Origin: Paracoccus liaowanqingii | Lineage (GTDB): Bacteria > Pseudomonadota > Alphaproteobacteria > Rhodobacterales > Rhodobacteraceae | Assembly: GCF_004683865.2 (NCBI RefSeq) | Contig: NZ_CP038439.1 | Location: 784,501 to 848,500, forward strand | Direction: 5' to 3' | Length of the DNA stretch: 64,000 bases | Shown here: piece by piece, positions 44,881 through 53,686 of the stretch | Layout of the letters: each line of letters begins with the position of its first letter | How positions within the stretch are numbered: the stretch's first letter is position 1 | Made by a program: the position numbers and the translations under genes | Notes under the pieces: generated by a model | The model's input: the letters and a program-made list of their open reading frames with translations, nothing else | The model's database searches: none | What the model was told of the DNA's origin: nothing

Positions 44881-45229
44881 GGATTGTGACGCGCGGATCT
44901 CCATCTTGGCGGCGGCCTTTGTGCCGACATGCCGGATACGTTTGTGCAGACTGATCATGTCATCAAAAATTTCCGCTTGCAGACAGGGCGGGCCATACGT
45001 TTTATGCCCGAAGGCTGCAGGCCTTGAGGTGCGCCAAGCGCTTGTAAAGGGTCTGCGCCGGACCGTATTCCCTCGGCGCATCGCACCATCGCCATCCATT
45101 GCGATTGATATAGATAATACCGCTGAGAACCCACAGATCATCAACGCGCGGGCGGCCATGGCTTTGGGGACGGAATCGGCGAAGGCGTGCCATCTGCGCG
45201 TCGGTTAGCCAGAACAAGGTGCTTATCAT
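44881..45229 (-). pseudogene. IS5-family transposase, N-terminal part (right copy)
   Basis: MISTLFWLTDAQMARLRRF, RVDDLWVLSGIIYINRNGW and WCDAPREYGPAQTLYKRL (45229-45040) are the start of an IS5-type transposase. After KACSLRA the frame ends (45002); the remaining 44881-45001 does not translate to a recognisable IS5 segment and may be a further insertion scar. The 208 bases after it (45230-45437) hold no gene. Confidence 0.75.
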
Positions 45230-45437
45230 TCAGGTTTCCTCAAGGAGCTTGAATGACGCCAAAGAAACGAAACCAATGGCTCTGGACCCTGACAAAAGCG
45301 ACCGGTGTCTTGCGCTGCTCGCAAAACTGCCCCTTCGGACCGACGAATACAGGAGTAGTCCTCGGGCAGAGCAGGCGGAGCAGCTGAAATCGCTGCATGT
45401 CGATCGATGCCGTCGCCCGGCTGTCAGAAATCCAGAC

Positions 45438-47366
45438 CTACCGCCGCACGATCCTGTCGATTTCAGCCTGCAACTGCTGCTGAACGTAGGGTTTTGCCAG
45501 GCGGGGCAGTCGGAGGTCGTCGTCTTCCGGCAATTCGGCATAGCCGGTCGCGAGGAGGATCGGGAGGGTCGGGCGAAGTTTGCGGGCCTCCCGGGCCAGT
45601 TGCCCGCCATTCATCCTCGGCATGGAAAAATCGGTGATGAGCAGGTCGAACTCCGCATCGGATCTCAGGATGTCCAGGGCCTTGGTGCCCGAATAGGCCG
45701 AGGTGACGGCGTGACCCAGATCCTCGAGCATGTCGACAGTGCTCATGGCGATCAGCGCGTCGTCGTCGACCATCAGGATGCGGAGCGACCGCGTCGCGCC
45801 ACTCCCGTTGACGGCGCGAGCCGTCGAGGGTTGGGCATCCGTGGCGGTCATCTCGGTGGCGGGCAACCACAACTCGGCCCTCGTGCCCCGTCCGACGGCG
45901 CTTTCCAAGCGCAATTGGCCGTTCAGCTGCAGGGCCAGGCCGTGGATCATGGACAGTCCCAGACCACTGCCCTTGCCGACGCCTTTGGTCGTGAAGAAGG
46001 GCTGGGTCGCCTTGTCCAGAGTCTCGGGATCCATGCCATGCCCGGTATCGCTGACGATCAGGCGGACATGGCCGTGCTGGGGTTGCTCCGACGGGTGGTG
46101 GTCGACGCAGACGGTCATCGTGCCGCCTGTCGGCATGGCGTCGCGGGCGTTGAAGACCAGGTTCAGCAGGGCCAGGTCGAACTGGTTGTCATCGACGAGG
46201 GCCAGAGGCACCGACCGGGACAGGTCCAGCCTGAGGTCGATCCTGTTGCCGACGGACTGGCGCAGCAGGCCTTCCGCACGTTCCACCAGATGCGCCAGAT
46301 TGCGGGGCTCGACCGTCAGATCCTGACGCCGGGCAAAGGCCAGCATGCGCTGCGTCAGCGTCGCGCCGCGCTGTGCGCCCTGCATGGCGCCGTCGATCAG
46401 TCGGGCGGCACGCGCGTCCCCGGCCAGACGCCTGGACAACAGGTCCAGATTGGACATCACCGCCGTCAGAAGGTTGTTGAAGTCATGGGCGACGCCGCCC
46501 GTCAGCTGGCCCAACGCCTCCAGCTTCTGGCTCTGCAGCAAAGCGCTCTGCATCTGCTTCAGGTCGTCCTCACGCTGCCTGGCTTCGGTGAAGTCGCGCC
46601 CGATGGCGATGAAGGTGTCGCCATCGGGGTCGGGAACGACGGTCCAGCCAATGGGCTTGTAATCCCCCCTGCTGGTCAGGATGCGATTCTCGAACCGGAC
46701 CGGACTGCCGGTTTCGCCCATCCGCACCAAGGCGGCGAGCGTCTCTTCGGTATCGTCCGGGTGCATGAAGTCCGAATACGGCCGGCTCAGCAGTTCACCC
46801 TCGGAAAAGCCCAGCAGGCGGTTCCAGGCCGGGCTGACCGCCAGCATCATGCCGGTATAGTCCGCGCGGGCCAGCATGTCTGCGGAGAGGGTCCACAGTT
46901 GGTCCCGCTCTGCCGTGCGGGCGGCCAAGGCATCTGCCTGCCTCTGTTCATCGGTGACGTCGCGACCGATGCCATAGAACCGATCCCCTCCGGGCTCCGG
47001 CGACAGCGTCCAGACGAATGTCCGCCAAGTGCCGTCCGAGGTCAGCATCCGGTTCTGCAACCGCGTGGGACGTTGCGTCGTCTTCATCTGGATCAGAAGC
47101 GCGCGGATACGCGGGACTTCCTCGGAATGCAGGATCCTGTCGTAATCCCCGGACAGCAGGAAGTCCTCGTCATGGCCGAGGACCCGCATCCAGGACGGAT
47201 TTATCCGAAGGAGGCGCCCCGAGTAATCGACGACGGTCAGCAGATCCGGGCTCAGGTCCCATAACCTGTCGCGTTCCGCGGTCCGCGCGACCAGTTCGGC
47301 ATCGACCGACGCGGTTAACGGGGCGCGCGCATCTTCGGTCAGGACGTCAGGCGTTCGGCGGTGCAT
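45438..47366 (-). CDS. hybrid sensor histidine kinase (PAS-PAS-HisKA-HATPase-REC)
   Basis: A 642-residue soluble kinase. Two PAS domains (residues about 28-140 and 152-262, each starting with RTAERD.LW.LS and ending in IGRDVT/IGRDFT), a HisKA domain with H294 (GGVAHDFNNLL), an ATPase domain (NLVFNARDAM, DTGHGMDPE, GSGLGLSMI) and a C-terminal receiver with D579 (LLITDFSMPRMNG). No membrane span, so it senses an internal signal such as redox state, light or a ligand. It lies 164 bases downstream of the HWE kinase gene in the same direction. Confidence 0.93.
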   Translation of the reverse strand: MHRRTPDVLTEDARAPLTASVDAELVARTAERDRLWDLSPDLLTVVDYSGRLLRINPSWMRVLGHDEDFLLSGDYDRILHSEEVPRIRALLIQMKTTQRPTRLQNRMLTSDGTWRTFVWTLSPEPGGDRFYGIGRDVTDEQRQADALAARTAERDQLWTLSADMLARADYTGMMLAVSPAWNRLLGFSEGELLSRPYSDFMHPDDTEETLAALVRMGETGSPVRFENRILTSRGDYKPIGWTVVPDPDGDTFIAIGRDFTEARQREDDLKQMQSALLQSQKLEALGQLTGGVAHDFNNLLTAVMSNLDLLSRRLAGDARAARLIDGAMQGAQRGATLTQRMLAFARRQDLTVEPRNLAHLVERAEGLLRQSVGNRIDLRLDLSRSVPLALVDDNQFDLALLNLVFNARDAMPTGGTMTVCVDHHPSEQPQHGHVRLIVSDTGHGMDPETLDKATQPFFTTKGVGKGSGLGLSMIHGLALQLNGQLRLESAVGRGTRAELWLPATEMTATDAQPSTARAVNGSGATRSLRILMVDDDALIAMSTVDMLEDLGHAVTSAYSGTKALDILRSDAEFDLLITDFSMPRMNGGQLAREARKLRPTLPILLATGYAELPEDDDLRLPRLAKPYVQQQLQAEIDRIVRR

Positions 47367-47520
47367 TACAGAAGATCCATCCTGCAGGTGATCGTATGTG
47401 TAGTGACCCGGCGTCCCGCATCATGTCTGCCGCCGCCGTGCCGGTCCTGATGTCATCCGCGACGACCAGCGCAATTCGGCGGGGCTGCACCACGACTGTT
47501 TCCCAAGGACAGATGCGCAT
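47347..47520 (-). pseudogene. possible receiver-domain remnant (57 codons)
   Basis: Translation from 47520 includes QPRRIALVVADDIRTG and AADMMRDAG, which resembles the first strand and helix of a response-regulator receiver (normally ..VLVVEDE......ADMLRD.G). The rest of the domain is missing and the frame overlaps the hybrid kinase start by 20 bases. It may be a deleted stand-alone response regulator of the neighbouring kinases, or chance similarity. Confidence 0.3.
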
Positions 47521-47530
47521 GCCGTGATCG

Positions 47531-48997
47531 TCATTCCTGCCGCGACAGACCGGCCAGAGGTGCTGCCAGGTCAAGGCGCAAACCGTCCGGATCGTAGCTG
47601 AGTTCCGCCGTGCCGTCGAAGTATCCCGCCAGCGCCTGCTCGATCAGGCGGCTGCCGAACCCCTGCCGGCAGGGCGGTTCGACGGGCGGACCACCCTGCT
47701 CCTTCCAGCAGAGGTGAAATCCGGCCGATCCCGGACTGTCATCGCAGCGCCAGTGAACCCGGACATGTCCCGCATCGCTTGACAGGGCACCGTACTTGGC
47801 CGCGTTTGTGGCAAGTTCATGCAGAGCCATGGTGAGCGCCAGCGCCTGCTTGGACCCGATGGAAAGGTCTGGCCCGTCCAGCTGGAAGCGTCCCGCGCTC
47901 ATGCTGTGGGGATTGAGCGCCGCCTCGACCACCTCCGTGATCGAGGTCTCCGCCCAGGTGGCCTTCACGAGACGATCATGGGCCTGAGCCATGACGGCGA
48001 TGCGCGACTGGATGGACAGACGCGCGTTTTCCAGGGAATCAGCCTGTCGCAAGGTCTGGGAGACGATCGACTGGACCATCGCCATCGAGTTCTTGACCCG
48101 GTGGTTCATCTCTCCAAGCACCAGCTGCAACTGCTCCTCGGCGACCTTCATCCGGTTGATGTCGGTGCAACTGCCGTACCAGCGCGTGATCTGTCCCGCG
48201 GCATCGCGGACCGGCTGCGCCCGTCCGAGGACCCACCGATAATCGCCGGACCGATGCCGGAGGCGGTATTCGATCTCGTAGGCCTCACCGCTTTCAAGAC
48301 TTTGGCGCCACCGCGCCCAGGTCCGGTCCTGGTCGTCGGGATGAAACACATCCGCCCATGCCTCCCCGTCCGTCGACCCTTCCGGCATGCCGGTGAACTC
48401 GTACCAGCGGTGATTGTAATAGTCGTGAAACCCGTCCGGCCGTGTCGACCAGATCATCTGGTCGATCGAATCCGCAATGGCATGAAACTTGGCCTCGCTC
48501 TCGTGCAGCTGCGCCTCGCGAACCTGCAGCTCGCGCATCCGGTCCCGTGCCTCGTACTGCCGCGCCCGGGCCTTGAGGGCAGAGCGGACCGCGCGGACCA
48601 GTTCCTCGGCATGCATGGGCCGCGACAGCAGGATCCCGTTCTGCAGGGCATCGATCAGGGCCTTGGACCGCTCGGAGCGATGGCGCGCCTTCCCGTTCGT
48701 CAGAACGATGAAGGGGACATCCGACCAGGACGGCTGACGGGCCAGGGCTTCCTGCAAGCGGCCATTGTCTGCCGCGGTCAGGGCCTCTTCCGTGGCGAGG
48801 GCGACGCCGATCGAGCCGCCGATCGCCGCGGCGAGATCGTCGAGGGTGTCGATCGTGATCGACGACACGCCGACCTCGTCCAGCAGCGCCGTCGCCACGG
48901 CGGCGTCCCGGCCGCGAGGGGCCAGGATCGCCACCGACAGGCCAAGGTCGCGTGTGATGTCATCACGGCGCCGAGGCGCCACGGATTGGTCGTTCAT
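47531..48997 (-). CDS. HWE/HisKA_2-family histidine kinase with receiver-like and PAS domains
   Basis: A 488-residue cytoplasmic kinase. Residues about 18-140 have a receiver-like fold (LSVAILAPRGRDAAVA, DVPFIVLTNGKARH, NGILLSRPMHAEELV) but no aspartate at the phospho-acceptor place, so it is probably a pseudo-receiver. A PAS domain follows (residues 165-285: IADSIDQMIWSTRPDG, YNHRWYEFTGM). The dimerisation box has H299 (GEMNHRVKNSMAMVQ), typical of HisKA_2/HWE kinases, and the ATPase domain has LHELATNAAKYGAL. The ATG overlaps the KaiC-like gene stop by four bases; the two proteins are made together. Confidence 0.92.
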   Translation of the reverse strand: MNDQSVAPRRRDDITRDLGLSVAILAPRGRDAAVATALLDEVGVSSITIDTLDDLAAAIGGSIGVALATEEALTAADNGRLQEALARQPSWSDVPFIVLTNGKARHRSERSKALIDALQNGILLSRPMHAEELVRAVRSALKARARQYEARDRMRELQVREAQLHESEAKFHAIADSIDQMIWSTRPDGFHDYYNHRWYEFTGMPEGSTDGEAWADVFHPDDQDRTWARWRQSLESGEAYEIEYRLRHRSGDYRWVLGRAQPVRDAAGQITRWYGSCTDINRMKVAEEQLQLVLGEMNHRVKNSMAMVQSIVSQTLRQADSLENARLSIQSRIAVMAQAHDRLVKATWAETSITEVVEAALNPHSMSAGRFQLDGPDLSIGSKQALALTMALHELATNAAKYGALSSDAGHVRVHWRCDDSPGSAGFHLCWKEQGGPPVEPPCRQGFGSRLIEQALAGYFDGTAELSYDPDGLRLDLAAPLAGLSRQE

Positions 48998-50511
48998 GGG
49001 GATGGGCTCTTGCCCGAACCCGCGGGCAGAAGGTTGCCATTCGCCGTCGACAGCACCGGGGACCCGGACAAGATGCCGGTGAAGCCGCGGATCGGATCGC
49101 CGATGACGATGCCCCCCGTGTCGATGCGCAACTCGCGGATGGTGCGCTCGTGGTCGGATGTGCGTGTCTTGATCACGGCGATGGACTTGCGAACCTCGCC
49201 ATCGGCTTCGAAGAACCGCATCATCATCACGGTGTCGGCCAGATAGCTTATGTCCAGATCGGACCGCAGGTCGCCCGTCACGCCGTGCTGGCCCAGGATC
49301 ATCAGGGACACGACCCCCTGCTGCGCCAGATAGCTCAGCAACTCGTGCATCTGCAGGACCAGGAAGTTGTCGCTTGGCATGGCATGCAGATAGGCGTTCA
49401 GGCTGTCGATCACGACGAGGCTGACATCGTCCTCGTCGACCGCGGTGCGGACGGCATGGGCGAATTCGCCGGGCGACAGTTCGGCAGGGTCGATCTGGCG
49501 GATCTTCAGCAGCCCGCTGTCGATGAAGGGTTGCAGGTCCATGCCCAAGGCCCGGCATCGGATCATCAAGGTCGAACGCCGTTCGTCGAACAGGAAATAC
49601 GCGGCCTTCTGGCCGCGTTGCAGGGCCGCGATCATGCACCGCACCGTGGTCGTCGTCTTGCCGACGCCGGCAGGCCCCACAAGCAGGGTGTTGGTCCCCG
49701 GAAACAGCCCCTCGCCCAGCAGCGCATCCAGCCCGGCAAGCCCCGTCGTCACCGGCTCGGTCGAGAAGGTCCGGTGATGGTTGGCAGCGACGAGACGCGG
49801 ATAGACACGGATCCCGCCCCGCTCGATGGTGAAATCGTGGTAGCCGCCGTGATATTTGAGACCGCGCATCTTCACGACCCGCAGCCGCCGGCGTTCCGAT
49901 CCGAAGTCGTTGGCCAACTGCTCCAGCGAGATGACGCCATGGGCGATCGAGTGCAGTTGCAGGTCGCCGGGCTCCGCCGTCCTGTCGTCCAGCATCAGCA
50001 CGGTGCAGTTCCTGCGGGCGAAGAAATGCTTCAGCGCCAGGATCTGGCGACGATAGCGAAGCGGGTTCTGCGCCAGAAGCCGCAGTTCCGACAGGCTGTC
50101 CAGCACCACGCGCGTCGGGTCGGTCTTCTCGACCAGGTCGAAGATGCCCCGGACCGTTTCGCCCAGCTCGACCTCGCTCGGATGCAGAAGCGACTGCTCG
50201 TGATCGGCGCCGAACTCGTCCTCGGCGACCATCTCGAAGACATCGACGCCGTCCAGCGTCAGATCATGCGACTGTGCGACCGCCTTCAGCTCGCTTTCGG
50301 TCTCGGACAAGGTGATGTACAGCCCGCGGTGACCCACCCTGCGCCCCTCGAGCAGGAACTTGAGCGCCAAGGTCGTCTTCCCCGATCCGGGCGTCCCTTC
50401 GACAAGGTAAAGTCGGGACGGAGTCAGCCCACCCTGCAGGACGGCATCAAGACCGGATGTTCCCGTCTCGAACCGTGCGTTGGGATCTGCCGCGGCTGTT
50501 TCATGGCTCAT
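48994..50511 (-). CDS. KaiC-like double-domain ATPase
   Basis: A 505-residue RecA-like protein with two KaiC domains. Walker A sequences are GTPGSGKTT (residues 39-47) and GPAGVGKTT (279-287); Walker B-like strands are TRVVLDSLSELRLL and SLVVIDSLNAYLHA; catalytic-Glu region TLSETESE in the first domain. The start at 50511 (MSHETAAADP) has GGATACGAG upstream; 50529 is an alternative. KaiC-like proteins without KaiA/KaiB in heterotrophs are linked to stress and signalling rather than a true clock. Here it is coupled to an HWE kinase and a hybrid kinase, so it probably gates or modulates that pathway in an ATP-dependent way. Confidence 0.92.
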   Translation of the reverse strand: MSHETAAADPNARFETGTSGLDAVLQGGLTPSRLYLVEGTPGSGKTTLALKFLLEGRRVGHRGLYITLSETESELKAVAQSHDLTLDGVDVFEMVAEDEFGADHEQSLLHPSEVELGETVRGIFDLVEKTDPTRVVLDSLSELRLLAQNPLRYRRQILALKHFFARRNCTVLMLDDRTAEPGDLQLHSIAHGVISLEQLANDFGSERRRLRVVKMRGLKYHGGYHDFTIERGGIRVYPRLVAANHHRTFSTEPVTTGLAGLDALLGEGLFPGTNTLLVGPAGVGKTTTTVRCMIAALQRGQKAAYFLFDERRSTLMIRCRALGMDLQPFIDSGLLKIRQIDPAELSPGEFAHAVRTAVDEDDVSLVVIDSLNAYLHAMPSDNFLVLQMHELLSYLAQQGVVSLMILGQHGVTGDLRSDLDISYLADTVMMMRFFEADGEVRKSIAVIKTRTSDHERTIRELRIDTGGIVIGDPIRGFTGILSGSPVLSTANGNLLPAGSGKSPSP

Positions 50512-50730
50512 CTCGTATCCAAGGCTCAAACAAATCAGGGACGTGGTGCGGTACCGGCGACGTCCCGTCTTGAACAGACCTTCCGTCTCCGGCGCCGAAG
50601 GCGCATTTTAGCGTTCATCCTTACGGTGTTAGTGGGGCTCACTCTACCTGATAAAAGATGGCCGGAAAACCATGCGACGGGACCCACGCCGGGCCTTGGC
50701 ACCAAGGGGTGCGCAAACCGGAGAAGGATG

Positions 50731-51579
50731 TCAGGTCTCCCGCACCTCCGCGGTGGTCCGGTTCAGAAACTCCGCCAGCGATGCATAGGTGCGGCGGGTC
50801 TGGTCCAAGGCATTTGGCCACAGGGTCCACATATGGCACAGGCCGGGTTCGACATGCGCCTCCACCGGCCGCCCGGCCAGGCCAAGCGCGCGGACCAGCA
50901 GCAGCGTGTCGTCCAGCAGGACCTCCGACGTGGCCGCGGTGATCCAGACGGGGGGCAGGTGCGACAGATCGCCCTGCAGCGGCGAGGCCCCGTCCCGGGC
51001 CGCCGGATCCTCTCCGAAGGCCATCCGCGCCAGACGGAGGTCGGTGGCGTCGTCATTCATCAGGTCAAGGTCGGACTGCGCGCGGCGCGTGAGGCTGGCC
51101 CCGGTGCGATCGGTGTTGGGCGAGATCAGTCCAAGCGCCGTGACGGCAGCCGAATCGCCTTGCGCCAGGTTCAGCGCCAGCATTCCCCCCGCACTGTCGC
51201 CGACCACATCGGCCCGGCCCAAGGCGCGCAGCACTGCTGCGGCGTCCTCGAGCGGCGCGGGCCAAGGGTGTTCGGGTGCCAGCCGATAGGCCGGCAGGAT
51301 GACCGGACGCCCCGTCAGCCTCGACAGATGGGACGCACCGGCGGCATGGCTGGCCGGGGATCCGAAGACAAGGCCGCCGCCGTGCAGCCACAGGATCGGA
51401 TGTCCCCGGTCAGGTCCATGGCGCCGACACTCGATGCCGCCCAAGGTCATGGGATGTCCGGAAGGCCCGCCGCAGGACAGTGCCTCGAAGGCTGCCCGCA
51501 TGTCTGCAGGCGCGCCCTCGACCGGATGCGCCCCGATATGGGCGACGAGGGCATCCCACCCCTGGGGTGCAGGGATCAT
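50731..51579 (-). CDS. alpha/beta-hydrolase, HSL-type esterase/lipase
   Basis: A 282-residue esterase of the hormone-sensitive lipase group: oxyanion motif HGGG (residues 66-69) and nucleophile elbow GDSAGG (S129), with PAYRLAPEHPWPA and a C-terminal catalytic His in PGLCHMW. Cleaves short acyl esters. The ATG at 51579 overlaps the stop of the SDR gene by four bases, so the two enzymes may act on the same molecule (ester cleavage plus alcohol/ketone oxidoreduction). Confidence 0.9.
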   Translation of the reverse strand: MIPAPQGWDALVAHIGAHPVEGAPADMRAAFEALSCGGPSGHPMTLGGIECRRHGPDRGHPILWLHGGGLVFGSPASHAAGASHLSRLTGRPVILPAYRLAPEHPWPAPLEDAAAVLRALGRADVVGDSAGGMLALNLAQGDSAAVTALGLISPNTDRTGASLTRRAQSDLDLMNDDATDLRLARMAFGEDPAARDGASPLQGDLSHLPPVWITAATSEVLLDDTLLLVRALGLAGRPVEAHVEPGLCHMWTLWPNALDQTRRTYASLAEFLNRTTAEVRET

Positions 51580-52358
51580 ACGTTGATCGATCCGACCGAG
51601 CCGCCATCCACGCGCCAGTTCGACCCGGTCACGAAGGACGCCTGCGTGCTGCACAGCATGGCGATGACGGCCGCGACCTCCTCCGGCCTGCCGCGACGTT
51701 CCAGCACCAGGTAGGGGCGATCCTCCTTCAGGAAGCTCTCGACCGCCTCGTCCCTCGAACAGTCCAGCTCTGCGGCGCGCTTTTCCATCATGCCGTCGGT
51801 CATCGGCGTCTCGATGAAGGCAGGGGCCACGCAATTGACCAGCAGCCCGGATTTCGAATGCTGCATCGCGACGCTCTTGGAAAAGCTGAGCAGCGCGGAT
51901 TTGGCCGAGTTGTAGACAGTTTCATCCGGATAGGGCTGCGCCACGTTCTCGGAGGTGACAAAGACCACGCGTCCCCAGGCCCGCGCGATCATCGGCGGGC
52001 ACAGGTCCCGGGCGAGGCGGACGGCGGACAGGAAATCGATGTCCAGCGCATCCTGCCAATCCGCATCGCTCATCTGCAGAGGATCGCCCTTGGCACCGGT
52101 GACTCCGGTTGCGTGGACCCAGATGTCGAAGCCGGTTCCCGCCTGCGCCACCAGATCCCGGCATCCCGCGGCGCTGGACAGATCGGCGGCACAATGTTCG
52201 GCGCCCATTTGATCTGCCAAGGCGGCAAGCCTGTCCTTGTCCATGTCCGACAGGGTGACCTTGACGCCCTCTTCGATCAGGAACTGCGCCGTGGCACGGC
52301 CGATCCCCCCCGTTGCGCCTGTCACCAGAGCAGTTTTGCCTGAAAGTCCAAAATCCAC
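51576..52358 (-). CDS. SDR-family oxidoreductase
   Basis: 260 residues with TGATGGIGRATAQF, a catalytic region FVTSENVAQPYPDETVYNSAKS (Ser, Tyr and Lys present) and the C-terminal FVTGSNWRVDGG. WVHATGV stands in place of the usual NNAG. Coupled to the following esterase gene. The substrate is unknown; hydroxy-ketone or hydroxy-acid chemistry would fit the pair. The 293-bp upstream gap contains a hairpin. Confidence 0.88.
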   Translation of the reverse strand: MDFGLSGKTALVTGATGGIGRATAQFLIEEGVKVTLSDMDKDRLAALADQMGAEHCAADLSSAAGCRDLVAQAGTGFDIWVHATGVTGAKGDPLQMSDADWQDALDIDFLSAVRLARDLCPPMIARAWGRVVFVTSENVAQPYPDETVYNSAKSALLSFSKSVAMQHSKSGLLVNCVAPAFIETPMTDGMMEKRAAELDCSRDEAVESFLKEDRPYLVLERRGRPEEVAAVIAMLCSTQASFVTGSNWRVDGGSVGSINV

Positions 52359-52487
52359 GATGCTGTTCCTGTGTCTCTCTACCCTGCGACGGTCATGTCA
52401 CCTCGGGTCGTGCCCGGCAGAACGCGGCACGATGAGGCTGGTTGCGAGGCCGGTTGTCCTCAACGCGAACAGGGCCAGCGACCGAAT

Positions 52488-52515
52488 GTCGCGCCAAGGC
52501 GAGCCAAGGCGCGAC
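52488..52515 (-). terminator. stem-loop between two SDR genes
   Basis: GTCGCGCC (52488-52495) pairs with GGCGCGAC (52508-52515) around a 12-base loop. It lies downstream of the minus-strand SDR ending at 52652 and before the next minus-strand gene. No T run, so moderate support as a terminator. Confidence 0.4.
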
Positions 52516-52651
52516 GCCAGGCGATACTGTCCCTCGCAATTGTCTTGTGTTCGGAAGGCCGCCCCGCGTCGGGCACGATCATGGTCGTGGCGTCCCCGGG
52601 ATCCCTGTCGCAAGACACGACCGCTGACCCCGGGACTGGCCGACGGCCCCC

Positions 52652-53506
52652 TCAGCCGCCGACGATCATCCCGCCATTGGGATGCAGGGTCTGCCCGGTG
52701 AAATAGCTGCCATCCGAGGAGGCCAGGAACAGGAAGGCCGTCGCCACCTCCCATGGCTGGCCCGCGCGCCCCATCGGGGCCTGGGATCCGAAGTCCTCGA
52801 CCATCTCGGCGGGCATCGATCCGGGGATGAAGGGGGTCCAGATCGGACCCGGGGCGACGGCGTTCACGCGGACGCCCCTGTCCAGCAGGTTCGACGCCAT
52901 GGACCGGCTGAAGGCCAACGAGGCGCCACGGGTCGTGGAATAGGCGATCAGGCTGTCATTGCCCCTGAACGCATTGACCGAGCTTGTGTTGACGATGCAG
53001 GCGCCCTCCTTCAGATGCGGCAAGGCGGCCTGCGTGCAGAAGAAATAGGACATGACGTTGCTGTCCATCATGCGGCGCAGGCGCTTTTCGGACAGCTCGG
53101 TCAGGTCCTCGTCGACCCATTGCATCGCCGCGTTGTTGACCAGGATGTCCAGCTGGCCGAAGGCCTCCACCGTCTTCTCTACGGCATGGGTCGCATGGGC
53201 CTTGACGCCCAGATCGCCGGGGATCAGCAGTGCCTGCGCGCCCTCGGCCTCGATCAGGCGTCCGGTCTCCTCGGCATCGGTCTGCTCGTCCAGATAGGCG
53301 ATGGCGACCTTGGCCCCTTCGCGGGCGAACAGGACGGCCACGGCACGCCCGATGCCGCTGTCACCGCCGGTGATCAGCGCCACCTTGCCCTTCAGCTTGC
53401 CGACACCGGGATGGCGGGGCATGTAATCGGGGGCGGGATCCATCTTGTGCTCGTCAGCGGGCATCGCGCCCTGATGCTGCGCCGGAATTTTCGGGGCGTC
53501 GGTCAT
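52652..53506 (-). CDS. SDR-family oxidoreductase of the general-stress (YdaD/YhdF) type
   Basis: A 284-residue SDR with a long polar N-terminus (PKIPAQHQGAMPADEHKMDP, ...MPRHPGVGKLKGKVALITGG), typical of stress-related SDRs described in Bacillus and other bacteria. Motifs: GGDSGIGRAVA, NNAAMQW, catalytic S in NTSSVNAF and Y-x3-K region IAYSTTRGAS, in which the usual Lys is replaced by Arg (YSTTR). That substitution could reduce or change activity. Start at 53506 chosen for its AAGGA spacing (53512 is possible). Divergent from the PfpI gene. Confidence 0.85.
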   Translation of the reverse strand: MTDAPKIPAQHQGAMPADEHKMDPAPDYMPRHPGVGKLKGKVALITGGDSGIGRAVAVLFAREGAKVAIAYLDEQTDAEETGRLIEAEGAQALLIPGDLGVKAHATHAVEKTVEAFGQLDILVNNAAMQWVDEDLTELSEKRLRRMMDSNVMSYFFCTQAALPHLKEGACIVNTSSVNAFRGNDSLIAYSTTRGASLAFSRSMASNLLDRGVRVNAVAPGPIWTPFIPGSMPAEMVEDFGSQAPMGRAGQPWEVATAFLFLASSDGSYFTGQTLHPNGGMIVGG

Positions 53507-53686
53507 GATCATGTCCTTTGGTTGCGCTTGCGCTTGGTCCCCAACGGTTGCTGACATCGCAGGTTCCGACGGCTGGCAGCCTGTCCGATGCCCGGAACCA
53601 TGCCCCCCGTCGCCGACGTTCCTGCAGCCAAGGCAGGGGAGACACCCCCGCGCCCAACCGCATTCATATCCCCAAAGGAACGCTCC

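Noticed and set aside
44875..45159. 94-codon frame on the minus strand right of the IS110 element
   Set aside because: Part of a decayed IS region; it does not translate to a recognisable protein and overlaps the IS5 N-terminal fragment.
48994..50511. A true circadian clock
   Set aside because: No kaiA or kaiB is present in the window and KaiC-like proteins in heterotrophs usually have other roles.
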